A program made the translations under genes and the position numbers. Source: UCB3 sp964415605 (GTDB taxonomy: Bacteria; Chloroflexota; Anaerolineae; Epilineales; Epilineaceae). Taken from it: a stretch of DNA of 23,107 bases. Below the pieces are notes generated by a model. It worked only from the letters and a program-made list of their open reading frames with translations, was not told the DNA's origin and did no database searches. Positions 1 to 6,038 of the stretch are shown here, one piece after another. Numbering within the stretch: position 1 is the stretch's first letter; each line of letters opens with the position of its first letter. The DNA lies in NCBI GenBank assembly GCA_964415605.1, contig CAYQBA010000064.1, forward strand, positions 1 to 23,107, written 5' to 3'.

Positions 1-1067
1 GCTGACGCCGTGCGCCGGACATCGCCCCAGTACCACTCGATGCGCGCGGCCGCGCGCCGCTCGGCCAGCCACGCCTCGAACAGCTGGTGCTCGATCTGCT
101 TGCGCGTGGCGCCGTCCAGCCGCGCCGGACGCCGCCCGAGGACGCCGATGACGATCGCGCCGCCCGCGGCCGGCACGAGCGCGACGGATTCGCCGGTCGG
201 CACGCCGGCGATCGCCGCGCGCCAGTCCGCGGGCAGCTTCGCCTGCACCGCCGTCATCACCCGCAGCACCGGCTCGTCGGCCGGCGCGGCCGGGTCGCCG
301 GCGGGCATGACGTAGGCCGCGGCCACCGACCACAAGGCGCCGGCGTCGCGCCGCGCCGCGGCGGCGACGGTCTCCGCCATCGCCCAGTCGCGGACGCGCA
401 GCACCGCCACGTGCAGCGTTTCGAAGTCGGAGCGGTGGTCGGCGAAGAAGGCGTCGACCCGGCCCGCGGTGATCCGTTGCCGCAGGACCGCCAGCTTGAC
501 GATCTCTTCGACATGCTGTTCCAGCTCCCGCTGCGACAGGCCGTGCTCGACCAGCCAGCGCTGGGTCGCCGCCACGGTGAGGAGGCCTCGGGCGCGCCGG
601 AAGCCGTCCATGGCGTGCCGCAGGTCGCGATCCGAGATCGCGACCGGATCGGCCTGCAGCGCCTCGCCGATGAGGCAGATGTCGATCAGCCGCTGTACGA
701 GATGCGGCGCGTCCCACAGCACGTCCAGGCTGCCGATGCCTTGCTGGATCTCCATCACCGTGTCGTTGACGCGCACGAGGTCGCGCTCCTTGGCGTGCTG
801 GACGCCGCGCAGCGGCCACGGCACTGCCCGATCGGGCCCGTAGCTCAGCGAGATGGTGCCCGGCAGTCCGCCGCGCAGGAGGAGGTCGTAGTGCGGGGCG
901 TGGTCGAACGGATCGATCTGCCACACGAGCTCCGCCCGCCAATCGGCGTGGCGGGCCAGGTGGGCGGCGATGCGCGGCCGGGCCTCGGCCGGCGCGACGG
1001 TGTCGCGGTGCAGCTCGATCAGCGCGGCCAGGCCGTCGGCCAGCACGGTGGGGATGGGGTGGTCCAT
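1..1067 (-). CDS. PpiC-related RiPP maturation protein (partial, C-terminus off the window)
   Basis: The frame is open from the ATG at 1067 to the window edge (355 codons, no stop), so the C-terminus is missing. The start has a clear ribosome-binding site (AGGAG, about 8 nt upstream). The first ~190 residues are an acidic/hydrophobic domain I cannot match to a fold. From about residue 195 the pattern 'RITAGRVDAFFADHRSDFETLHVAVLRV' and what follows resemble the helical linker and parvulin (PpiC/SurA) region of peptidyl-prolyl isomerases. The usual Gly-rich rotamase core is degenerate, so catalysis is doubtful. I recall a protein family described as 'putative peptide maturation system protein', PpiC-related, encoded beside ATP-grasp peptide maturases; the gene order here fits it. 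It starts 28 bp after the maturase stop, so the two are surely co-transcribed. Role inferred: chaperoning or presenting the precursor peptide. Confidence 0.7.
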   Translation of the reverse strand, partial: MDHPIPTVLADGLAALIELHRDTVAPAEARPRIAAHLARHADWRAELVWQIDPFDHAPHYDLLLRGGLPGTISLSYGPDRAVPWPLRGVQHAKERDLVRVNDTVMEIQQGIGSLDVLWDAPHLVQRLIDICLIGEALQADPVAISDRDLRHAMDGFRRARGLLTVAATQRWLVEHGLSQRELEQHVEEIVKLAVLRQRITAGRVDAFFADHRSDFETLHVAVLRVRDWAMAETVAAAARRDAGALWSVAAAYVMPAGDPAAPADEPVLRVMTAVQAKLPADWRAAIAGVPTGESVALVPAAGGAIVIGVLGRRPARLDGATRKQIEHQLFEAWLAERRAAARIEWYWGDVRRTAS

Positions 1068-1095
1068 GGTCGTCGCTCCTGGGTTCAACGGGCGT

Positions 1096-2142
1096 TCACG
1101 GGACGCGAATCGGGACGGTGGGCATGTTTGCGTGGGCCGCGAGCGGCGTGTCGGGCGCGGCCGCCGGGCCCGGCGCGGCGGACGGGCCGTCGATCAACAG
1201 GTCGCACAAGGCATCGGTGATCGGCAGGCCGGACTTGCGCTCGACCCACAGGTACTGGCCGTTGGGGTTGATCTCGAGGAAGACGTACTCGCCGTCGGGC
1301 GTCACGATCATGTCGATGGCGCCGTAGACCAGGCCCAGCCGGGCGACGAGGTCCAGGCAGCGCCGGTGGATGCCCGCCGGCAGGGGGTGCGGCCGGTACG
1401 TCGTGTGGTAGTGGTCGTAGCGCCGCCAGTCGATGCGGGTGTGGTGGGTCGCCTGCGAGTCGATCTCGGCCGCGAAGACCTGGCGGTCGACGACGGTGAT
1501 CCGCAGCTCGAACGCCTTGGGCACGTACGCCTGGAAGATCGCCGGGCAATAGCGCAGCGACTCGGTGTACGCCAGGTCGCGGCTGGTGATCATCTCGGTG
1601 AACCGGTAGGTCTTGGTGGGCAGGCCGAGGAGCAGCGAGAACCCGACCTGCTTGCTGATCACCTGCCCGGCGTGCCGGCGGTGGAAGTCCAGCAGCTCGG
1701 CGGGATCGTTGGTCACCAGCGTCGGCGGCAGCGTGAAGCCGAGCGCGCCGGCGACCTTGAGCTGGTGCATCTTGAGCTGCGCCTGACGAATCGCCAGCGG
1801 CCGGCCGGGCACGAACCGGCTGTCCAGGATGCTCCACATGTCGCGGATGAAGTCGTCGCACTCGGCCTCGACGCCCGCCAGCCACGGCCGCATGGCGTCG
1901 TCGGCCGTCGACAGCCCCGGCCGGCGGTACCACACGCAGTCGACGGCGGCGAAGTCGATGTGCGCGGCGCCGCGCCGCAGGCGCGCGGTCATCCGCCCGT
2001 CGGGGGCGCCGTCGATGCCGAACGTCGAGGCGGCGGGGAACTCGGCCGGGTCGTAGCGCACGAACGCGGCGCCGCGCGCGGCGAGGCACGCCTCGACGTG
2101 GTCGGCGTGACTGTCGGCCGGGCTGGATGCGATGAGGATCAT
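1096..2142 (-). CDS. MvdC/MvdD-type ATP-grasp ribosomal peptide maturase
   Basis: 348 residues. The ATG at 2142 is chosen over upstream in-frame starts because it has GGAG about 9 nt upstream and because the protein then begins MILIASSPADSH, like family members. Visible landmarks: an N-terminal Rossmann-like segment, a WYRRP motif (residues 71-75) typical of microviridin-type ligases, a 'VISKQ' lysine strand (K164), 'FQAYVPKAFELRITVVD' (203-219), and the catalytic metal/ATP segment 'GEYVFLEINPNGQY' (284-297, with E290 and N292), then 'GLPITDALCDLL'. Enzymes of this family use ATP to join Ser/Thr/Lys side chains to Asp/Glu side chains of a precursor, giving macrolactones or macrolactams (graspetides/omega-ester peptides). 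The precursor lies immediately upstream and the PpiC-like partner immediately downstream. The family call is firm; the exact linkage formed is unknown. Confidence 0.85.
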   Translation of the reverse strand: MILIASSPADSHADHVEACLAARGAAFVRYDPAEFPAASTFGIDGAPDGRMTARLRRGAAHIDFAAVDCVWYRRPGLSTADDAMRPWLAGVEAECDDFIRDMWSILDSRFVPGRPLAIRQAQLKMHQLKVAGALGFTLPPTLVTNDPAELLDFHRRHAGQVISKQVGFSLLLGLPTKTYRFTEMITSRDLAYTESLRYCPAIFQAYVPKAFELRITVVDRQVFAAEIDSQATHHTRIDWRRYDHYHTTYRPHPLPAGIHRRCLDLVARLGLVYGAIDMIVTPDGEYVFLEINPNGQYLWVERKSGLPITDALCDLLIDGPSAAPGPAAAPDTPLAAHANMPTVPIRVP

Positions 2143-2235
2143 GCCGAAGTTCTCCAATGGTCGTCGGGTAAGTGGGTGCTGGGTCACCGTCGCCGATGCC
2201 CGGCAGGAACGGGTCTTCGTGGCGGCGGCCCGGTC

Positions 2236-2275
2236 CGTGGGGTGCGGTCCGCGTTTCGGCGGACCGCACCCCACG
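2236..2275 (-). promoter_or_regulatory. Strong intercistronic hairpin between RiPP precursor and maturase
   Basis: A perfect 17-bp inverted repeat (arms 2236-2252 and 2259-2275) with a 6-nt loop lies in the 159-bp gap between the precursor stop and the maturase start. No U-run follows on the minus strand, so it is not a textbook intrinsic terminator. Such a stem fits partial termination or 3'-end protection, which would give much more precursor mRNA than enzyme mRNA. That function is inference; the hairpin is seen directly. Confidence 0.7.
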
Positions 2276-2301
2276 AGGGGGGATGCGTTGCGCGACCGGG
2301 A

Positions 2302-2487
2302 TCAGTCGCAGTCTTCGCAGCCGCCCTGGGTGCAGGAGCTCGACTCGGGCGGCCGGCCACCCACCACCAGCGGCAGGTGCGTCTCGTCGAGCTCGAAGCC
2401 GATGGCGCTCAGGTCGGTGAGGTCGGTGCGCCCCACGTCGGCGGTCTCGGCGGTGGGCACGCGGCCCATGCGGATCTCGGGATCCAT
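2302..2487 (-). CDS. RiPP precursor peptide with Gly-Gly leader and Cys/Ser/acid-rich core
   Basis: 61 codons. The ATG at 2487 has AGGAG 9 nt upstream. Residues 1-44 look like a leader, with a conserved-looking 'DLSAIGFELDETHLPLVVGG' segment ending in Gly43-Gly44, a typical double-glycine cleavage site for C39-type peptidases. The predicted 17-residue core, RPPESSSCTQGGCEDCD, holds three Ser and one Thr as hydroxyl donors, two Glu and two Asp as acid partners, and three Cys. It is the first gene of the operon and sits directly ahead of an ATP-grasp maturase, which is the main reason to call it a substrate. No microviridin PFFARFL-type leader motif is visible, so it belongs to another precursor class. 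No transporter or peptidase gene is in view; these may lie beyond the left edge. Confidence 0.75.
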   Translation of the reverse strand: MDPEIRMGRVPTAETADVGRTDLTDLSAIGFELDETHLPLVVGGRPPESSSCTQGGCEDCD

Positions 2488-2537
2488 ACTCTTGGTCTCC
2501 TAGGGTGTGTGTCGCGAAAAGCTCGGACGTTCGGGGC

Positions 2538-2566
2538 ATGCTCGATTGCATGCGTGCCCTGTTCAA
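2538..2566 (-). promoter_or_regulatory. Candidate promoter of the RiPP operon
   Basis: Reading the minus strand, TTGAAC (2566-2561) is followed after 17 bp by GAGCAT (2543-2538). The -10 matches only 3 of 6 consensus bases, so this is a weak call. Two GCATGC palindromes (2536-2541 and 2548-2553) lie over and next to the -10 and could form an operator. The predicted start is about 45 nt upstream of the precursor ATG. Confidence 0.35.
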
Positions 2567-2623
2567 CCGCTCCGGGGATGGTTTTCCCGGCATCGGCGCG
2601 AGATTTGGACGCGATCCGCTTGT

Positions 2624-2652
2624 TTGACGCCCCTCCCGCACCGGGTTAGCAT
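2624..2652 (+). promoter_or_regulatory. Sigma70-type promoter for the RDD gene
   Basis: TTGACG (2624-2629), exactly 17 bp, then TAGCAT (2647-2652). It points away from the RiPP operon towards the RDD gene. The predicted transcript has a leader of roughly 125 nt before the ATG at 2786. Confidence 0.6.
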
Positions 2653-2785
2653 CCGCGGCGGTCCCCCGGCGTTCGGGCGGGCGACCGCGGCGATCGGGCA
2701 CGGCGGCGCCATGGCGGCGGGCGCCCGGGGGTGGGACCGTACCCGTTTCAACACGAATCGATCCATGACAAGGGGGAGCAGCACG

Positions 2786-3439
2786 ATGGTCATGTCGACG
2801 GAACCGGCACCGATGAACGGTCACACGATCCAGGTGATCGGCTTCGGCCGGCGTTTGGTCGCCTATCTGATCGACGGCCTGATCCTGGGCGTCGTGAACA
2901 TGCTGACATCGGTCTTGATCCATGCCATCGCGGGGAATGCCTTCGACCCCGGCGGCATCACCCTGCTCGTCAATGTGGGCGTCGGCGTCGCGTACTTCGT
3001 GGCCTTCTGGGTGACGAGCGGGCAGACGCCGGGCAAGAAGGCCCTGGGCATCCGGGTCGTCAGCACGGACGGCACGCCCCTGACGTGGGGCCAGGCGATC
3101 ATGCGCTACGTCGGCCAGCTGGTCAGCACCGTGATGCTGGGCCTGGGCTTCCTCTGGATCGCCGTCGATGCGCGCCGCCAGGGTTTGCACGACAAGATCG
3201 CCAACACGCTGGTGGTGCGTGCTGACGCCGACTTCGCGGGCGAGTCGGCGGTCACATTCGTGCCTTCCGACCCGGGGCGCGGCGCGCTCGTGATCGCCAT
3301 CGTGATGCTGCTGGCCTGCGCCCTCCCCTTCGTGGCGATCATCCTGTACATCGCGGTCGGCAAGGCGCTCGGCGGGGCCATCCTGGGCGTGCAGGATTGG
3401 CTCGACGCGGCCAGCCGCGCCGGGACGCCGCAGCCGTAG
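2786..3439 (+). CDS. RDD-family integral membrane protein
   Basis: 217 residues from the ATG at 2786, chosen for the GGGGGAG about 10 nt upstream; the reading frame is open further upstream without a good start. The RDD hallmark is visible: 'GFGRRLVAYLIDGL' (19-32) in the first membrane segment, then 'SGQTPGKKALGIRVV' (78-92) and 'DARRQGLHDKIANTLVV' (128-144). Hydrophobic segments sit near residues 25-48, 57-77, 110-127 and 167-194. The fourth segment, after the RDD domain, is an addition to the basic fold. RDD proteins are poorly understood membrane proteins, some linked to ion transport; no substrate can be assigned. It is divergent from the RiPP operon, with separate promoters, so a link to peptide export is only a guess by position. 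Confidence 0.8.
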   Translation: MVMSTEPAPMNGHTIQVIGFGRRLVAYLIDGLILGVVNMLTSVLIHAIAGNAFDPGGITLLVNVGVGVAYFVAFWVTSGQTPGKKALGIRVVSTDGTPLTWGQAIMRYVGQLVSTVMLGLGFLWIAVDARRQGLHDKIANTLVVRADADFAGESAVTFVPSDPGRGALVIAIVMLLACALPFVAIILYIAVGKALGGAILGVQDWLDAASRAGTPQP

Positions 3440-3598
3440 GGGGCGCTGGCGTGGGGTTGCCCCTGATCTGGAACGCACCCATCGGGCCACGTTCGCCCTT
3501 TGTCAGGCTCTGTGCCCGACGGGTGCCCGGCGACATGCCGTGAGCGGGGAGGGGGGCAGGGGCCATCCCCCCTACGGAACGCAGTCGCGCGACGAAGG

Positions 3599-3631
3599 GA
3601 CGAGGCGCTGGCGGGTGGCCGGCGCCTCGTC
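3599..3631. terminator. Hairpin between convergent genes, possible bidirectional terminator
   Basis: A 10-bp perfect inverted repeat, GACGAGGCGC/GCGCCTCGTC (3599-3608 and 3622-3631), with a 13-nt loop lies in the 253-bp gap between the RDD gene and the convergent propeller gene. There is no U-run on either strand. The rest of the gap is GC-rich and shows no ORF I would support. Confidence 0.4.
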
Positions 3632-3692
3632 CTCGAAAGGCGGGTCAGGGTGATGTGGGGGCGGCGGTGGGGGTGCTCCGCCGCGGGGGTAG

Positions 3693-4877
3693 CTACTGGA
3701 TCCAGTCGGGGGCGCCGTCGTTGTGGTCGTTGTTCGGGTCGGCGATGTCGACCTTGGTGAACAGGCCGCCTTCGTCGCCGATGTAGAGGTCGGTGTGGGC
3801 TTCGGCCGTCGGCGCGGCGCTGGTCAGGTCGGCGTTGGACTGGATCACGACCCGGAACGCGGCGTCGGGCGTGCGCAGGACGCTGCCGTACTGGTGGCCG
3901 GGGGCGTTGGTCAGCTCGGTGGTGGCGCCGGTCTGGAGGTCGAGGCGCATCAGCTCTTCGCCGCGGGCGGGGTCGTCGGTATGGCGCTCTGAGTTGTAGG
4001 TCAGGATCTCGCCGACGCCGTCGGTGCCGATGGATGGGGCGAAGGCCTTGCGGACGGTTTGCTTGCTGCTGTCCTTGACCATCGTCAGGGGGCCGCCGGC
4101 GGCGGGCACGCGGTAGAGGTAGCCGCGGTAGTAGCTGCCCTTGTCGCCGGAGAAGTACAGGGTGCTGTCGTCGAGCGAGAAGGCGGACTCGGACGGCGCG
4201 GGGTTGTGGCCGACGGGCACGACGGGCTGCACGCTGTGGACGCTGAAGTTGGGGTGTGGGTTGACGGCGTGGGTCGGGAAGGTGAGGCACGCCAGGCCGC
4301 GGTCGTACCAGTCGTTGTAGTGGGCGAAGCACAGCTTGGTGGCGTTGTTCGACCAGGTCAGGTAGTCGATGCGGCTGGTGCCGAGGTCCTGGGCGGCGGT
4401 GGCGTAGGTCCACACCGGGGCGGCGGGCTTGTCGGTGCGGATGATCTCGATGACGTCGTCGCCGGACGGGCCGCGGGTGATGTAGGCGACGTGGAGGCCG
4501 AACGCGGTCCGGGGGAACCACACGGGGCTGCGGGCGCCGTCGGGGGCGCTGGTGAGCTGGGTGGGGGCGGCGGTGTCGTTGGCGTTGGCCTTCAGCCAGA
4601 CCTGGTTGACGCCTGCGGGGCCGCTGCCGGGCCGGTCGGAAAGGAACGCGATGGCGCCGCCGCCGACGGAGAACCAGCGGATGTGCCGCGAGGGGTCGGG
4701 CGTGGGCACGGGCCTGGCGCCGTCGACGGTGCCGGCGCTCTCGGCGCGGGCGGCGGGCGCGACGGCGGCGACGCCGACGGCGGCGGCGCAGGCGGCGAGG
4801 GCGAGGAGGTGGCGGGCGGGCCGGGCGCGGCGGGCGAGCTTGGCGACTCGGGTGACTCGGGTGAGCTGGGTGTTCAT
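3693..4877 (-). CDS. Secreted TolB/PD40-like beta-propeller protein
   Basis: 394 residues. The ATG at 4877 has AAGG upstream. The N-terminus is a signal peptide: Arg/Lys-rich start, hydrophobic 'HLLALAACAAAVGVAAVA', and a probable cleavage after 'ARA' near residue 45. The mature part has repeated propeller-type strands: 'IRWFSVGGGAIAFLSDRPGSG', 'LTSAPDGARSPVWFP', 'IDYLTWSNNATKLCFAHYN', 'AFSLDDSTLYFSGDKGS', 'LYRVPAAGGPLTMV', 'LMRLDLQTGATTELTNAP'. These match the PD40/TolB pattern of an assertion plus a 'Dxxxx(L/I)xF' strand, and the protein ends 'HNDGAPDWIQ' like other TolB-type propellers. It is probably exported and binds a partner or polymer; no catalytic residues are apparent. It stands alone between a convergent RDD gene and an unrelated plus-strand cluster. 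Confidence 0.7.
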   Translation of the reverse strand: MNTQLTRVTRVAKLARRARPARHLLALAACAAAVGVAAVAPAARAESAGTVDGARPVPTPDPSRHIRWFSVGGGAIAFLSDRPGSGPAGVNQVWLKANANDTAAPTQLTSAPDGARSPVWFPRTAFGLHVAYITRGPSGDDVIEIIRTDKPAAPVWTYATAAQDLGTSRIDYLTWSNNATKLCFAHYNDWYDRGLACLTFPTHAVNPHPNFSVHSVQPVVPVGHNPAPSESAFSLDDSTLYFSGDKGSYYRGYLYRVPAAGGPLTMVKDSSKQTVRKAFAPSIGTDGVGEILTYNSERHTDDPARGEELMRLDLQTGATTELTNAPGHQYGSVLRTPDAAFRVVIQSNADLTSAAPTAEAHTDLYIGDEGGLFTKVDIADPNNDHNDGAPDWIQ

Positions 4878-5061
4878 GGGATTGCCTTTCGTGGGTGCCT
4901 GTCGTGTCGGATGATCTGGCTCCAGTATCGCCGACCGGAGGGCGGGGGCGTGAGGGGATCTCGACGGGGATCCGACAGGAACCCGACATGGGGGGCGTGG
5001 CGGGGGTGGGGGACCCTGGCCACGATCGCGCCTCGAATGCCGATCTACGCTTGTTGCGATT

Positions 5062-5088
5062 GCCCTGGGCCGCGTCGTGGCCCAAGGC
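5062..5088 (+). repeat. Imperfect inverted repeat upstream of the nucleotidyltransferase fragment
   Basis: Arms 5062-5071 (GCCCTGGGCC) and 5079-5088 (GGCCCAAGGC) pair at 9 of 10 positions around a 7-nt loop. It lies 13 bp before a second, perfect hairpin, so a transcript here would carry two tandem stems. The rest of the 251-bp gap from 4878 holds nothing else I can support. Confidence 0.45.
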
Positions 5089-5101
5089 TGATCGGCCAGA
5101 C

Positions 5102-5122
5102 GCCTCCAATGGCGTTGGAGGC
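5102..5122 (+). promoter_or_regulatory. Hairpin covering the ribosome-binding site of the following ORF
   Basis: GCCTCCAA (5102-5109), a 5-nt loop, and TTGGAGGC (5115-5122) form a perfect 8-bp stem. The right arm contains GGAGG, the only good ribosome-binding site for the ATGs at 5129/5132. Folding would hide it and reduce translation, so this may be an RNA switch or autoregulatory element. The pairing is seen; the function is inferred. Confidence 0.5.
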
Positions 5123-5128
5123 CGACCC

Positions 5129-5311
5129 ATGATGCTCCACATCGACATCCTCGAGCCAGAAGTCCGCGCGTTTTGCCGACGGTGGCACGTCAGCGAGTCG
5201 GCGCTGTTCGGGTCCAGCATCCGTGAGGGCTTCCGACCGGACAGCGATGTGGACGAGCTGGTCCGCTTCCATTCAAACGCTCACCCTACTCTGTTCGACC
5301 TTCACAGTTGA
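5129..5311 (+). pseudogene. Truncated MntA-like nucleotidyltransferase (antitoxin remnant)
   Basis: 60 codons from ATG 5129 (ATG 5132 equally possible; GGAGG 7-10 nt upstream). The sequence 'ALFGSSIREGFRPDSDVDELVRF' is the minimal-nucleotidyltransferase core, GS-x9-D-x-D (length approximate), with the usual 'RPDSDxD' loop, and continues 'HPTLFDL' as in MntA-type proteins. It then stops after two more residues. Family members normally run to about 95-110 residues, with a third acidic residue and a C-terminal helix, so over a third of the fold, including that residue, is missing. No HEPN partner follows; an RHH/MazF pair starts 56 bp downstream. Most likely a decayed HEPN-MNT toxin-antitoxin remnant. 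A functional short peptide cannot be excluded, because the start and its hairpin look intact. Confidence 0.65.
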
Positions 5312-5331
5312 AGTCCCCTCCGGATCGCAGC

Positions 5332-5360
5332 TTGACCCTCTTTAGATAGGAATATATACT
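5332..5360 (+). promoter_or_regulatory. Promoter of the RHH/MazF operon, predicting a leaderless transcript
   Basis: TTGACC (5332-5337), exactly 17 bp, TATACT (5355-5360): a near-consensus sigma70 promoter in an AT-rich patch. Transcription should begin about 7 nt after the -10, at or next to the ATG at 5368, and there is no Shine-Dalgarno sequence. The AT-rich 'GAATATATACT' around the -10 is also a plausible binding site for the RHH antitoxin. Confidence 0.65.
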
Positions 5361-5367
5361 GTTGTTT

Positions 5368-5598
5368 ATGAAGTCGCTCTTGGTAGAAGTTGACGACGAC
5401 CTCGCGCGTCGACTCGAACACGTGGCCCCGGCCCGCTCGCGCCGCCGGTCAGAGTTCGTCCGACGGGCGATCCTGATGGCGCTGTGGGCGGCCGAGGAGC
5501 AGGCCACGGGCGAGGCCTACGCGCGCCAGCCGGATGGCCCCGCACCACCGCCGGACCCCACCGTCTGGGACGAATGGTCCGTCGCGGGTGTGCCGTGA
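5368..5598 (+). CDS. Ribbon-helix-helix antitoxin (MazE-type partner)
   Basis: 76 residues from the ATG at 5368; an in-frame TTG at 5362 is less likely. Residues 2-8 (KSLLVEV) form the DNA-binding strand, 9-19 (DDDLARRLEHV) the first helix, and 'RSEFVRRAILMALW' (27-40) the second helix of an RHH/CopG/Arc-type repressor. Residues 41-76 are acidic and Pro-rich, as expected for the flexible toxin-neutralising tail. The stop overlaps the toxin start (GTGA), a classic antitoxin-first arrangement. By family knowledge it should bind MazF and repress its own promoter, whose -10 lies only 7 bp upstream of the start codon. RHH antitoxins are interchangeable in sequence, so the call rests on fold pattern plus context. 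Confidence 0.8.
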   Translation: MKSLLVEVDDDLARRLEHVAPARSRRRSEFVRRAILMALWAAEEQATGEAYARQPDGPAPPPDPTVWDEWSVAGVP

Positions 5599-5921
5599 AG
5601 CAGTACGACATCTGGTGGGCCGAGTTGCCGCCGCCCGTCGGGCGACGTCCCGTGCTGCTCCTCACCCGCACGCCCGCCTACGACTACCTAAACAAGGTGA
5701 TCGTGGCCGAAGTCACGACCACGATCCGGGGAATCCCGCAGGAGGTTCCGTTGGGTGAGGTCGAAGGCGTGGCCTCGTCCGTCGCCAACCTCGACAACGT
5801 GCACGTTGTGGCCAAGCGCCTGCTCACGGCGCGCGCCGGCGCGCTGCCGGGCGCGCGCGAGATCGAGGTGAAGCGGGCGCTGGGCTACGCCCTCGGCTGG
5901 ATCGAGCTCAAGGCGCTATGA
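5595..5921 (+). CDS. MazF/PemK-family endoribonuclease toxin
   Basis: 108 residues. It starts at GTG 5595, overlapping the antitoxin TGA by 3 bases, so translation is coupled. Family features: 'QYDIWWAELPPPVGRRPVLLL' (3-23) with the conserved Arg-Arg-Pro, a strand ending 'VIVAEVTTTIRG' (35-46) that carries the catalytic-region Thr, then 'EVPLG' and 'SSVANLDNVHVVAKRLL' (61-77). MazF toxins cut single-stranded mRNA at short motifs and stop translation; the RHH protein upstream is the antitoxin. The length is normal for the family and no key region is missing, so it looks intact. The cleavage motif cannot be read from sequence. Confidence 0.85.
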   Translation: MKQYDIWWAELPPPVGRRPVLLLTRTPAYDYLNKVIVAEVTTTIRGIPQEVPLGEVEGVASSVANLDNVHVVAKRLLTARAGALPGAREIEVKRALGYALGWIELKAL

Positions 5922-6004
5922 GGCGCGCGCCGTCCGTTGCCGGGATCCCGGGCTGGCCTGCCGATCTCTGGGCCAAGCACGACGCGGAGTGGGGGCGGCG
6001 GTGA
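5918..6004 (+). CDS. Possible 28-residue small protein coupled to the toxin gene
   Basis: An ATG at 5918 overlaps the MazF stop (ATGA) and opens 28 codons ending 'WPADLWAKHDAEWGRR'. The ATGA overlap continues the coupling pattern of the toxin-antitoxin pair. I do not recognise the sequence. It could be a real micro-protein, the remnant of a longer gene, or chance in GC-rich DNA. Confidence 0.25.
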   Translation: MRRAPSVAGIPGWPADLWAKHDAEWGRR

Positions 6005-6038
6005 GGACATGCGCCCGGCGACCGCACCAGGAACGCCG

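Noticed and set aside
87..1220. 377-codon plus-strand open frame opposite the PpiC-related gene
   Set aside because: No domain pattern; the minus strand has a ribosome-binding site, start codon and family resemblance.
1085..3490. Very long minus-strand open frame (801 codons) across the RiPP maturase and RDD gene
   Set aside because: It is Arg/Ala/Pro-rich low-complexity translation and runs opposite or out of frame to the well-supported maturase, precursor and RDD genes; a by-product of high GC.
3106..5220. 704-codon minus-strand frame overlapping the propeller gene
   Set aside because: Almost entirely Arg/Pro repeats from frame-shifted GC-rich codons; the 3693-4877 frame has a signal peptide and propeller strands.
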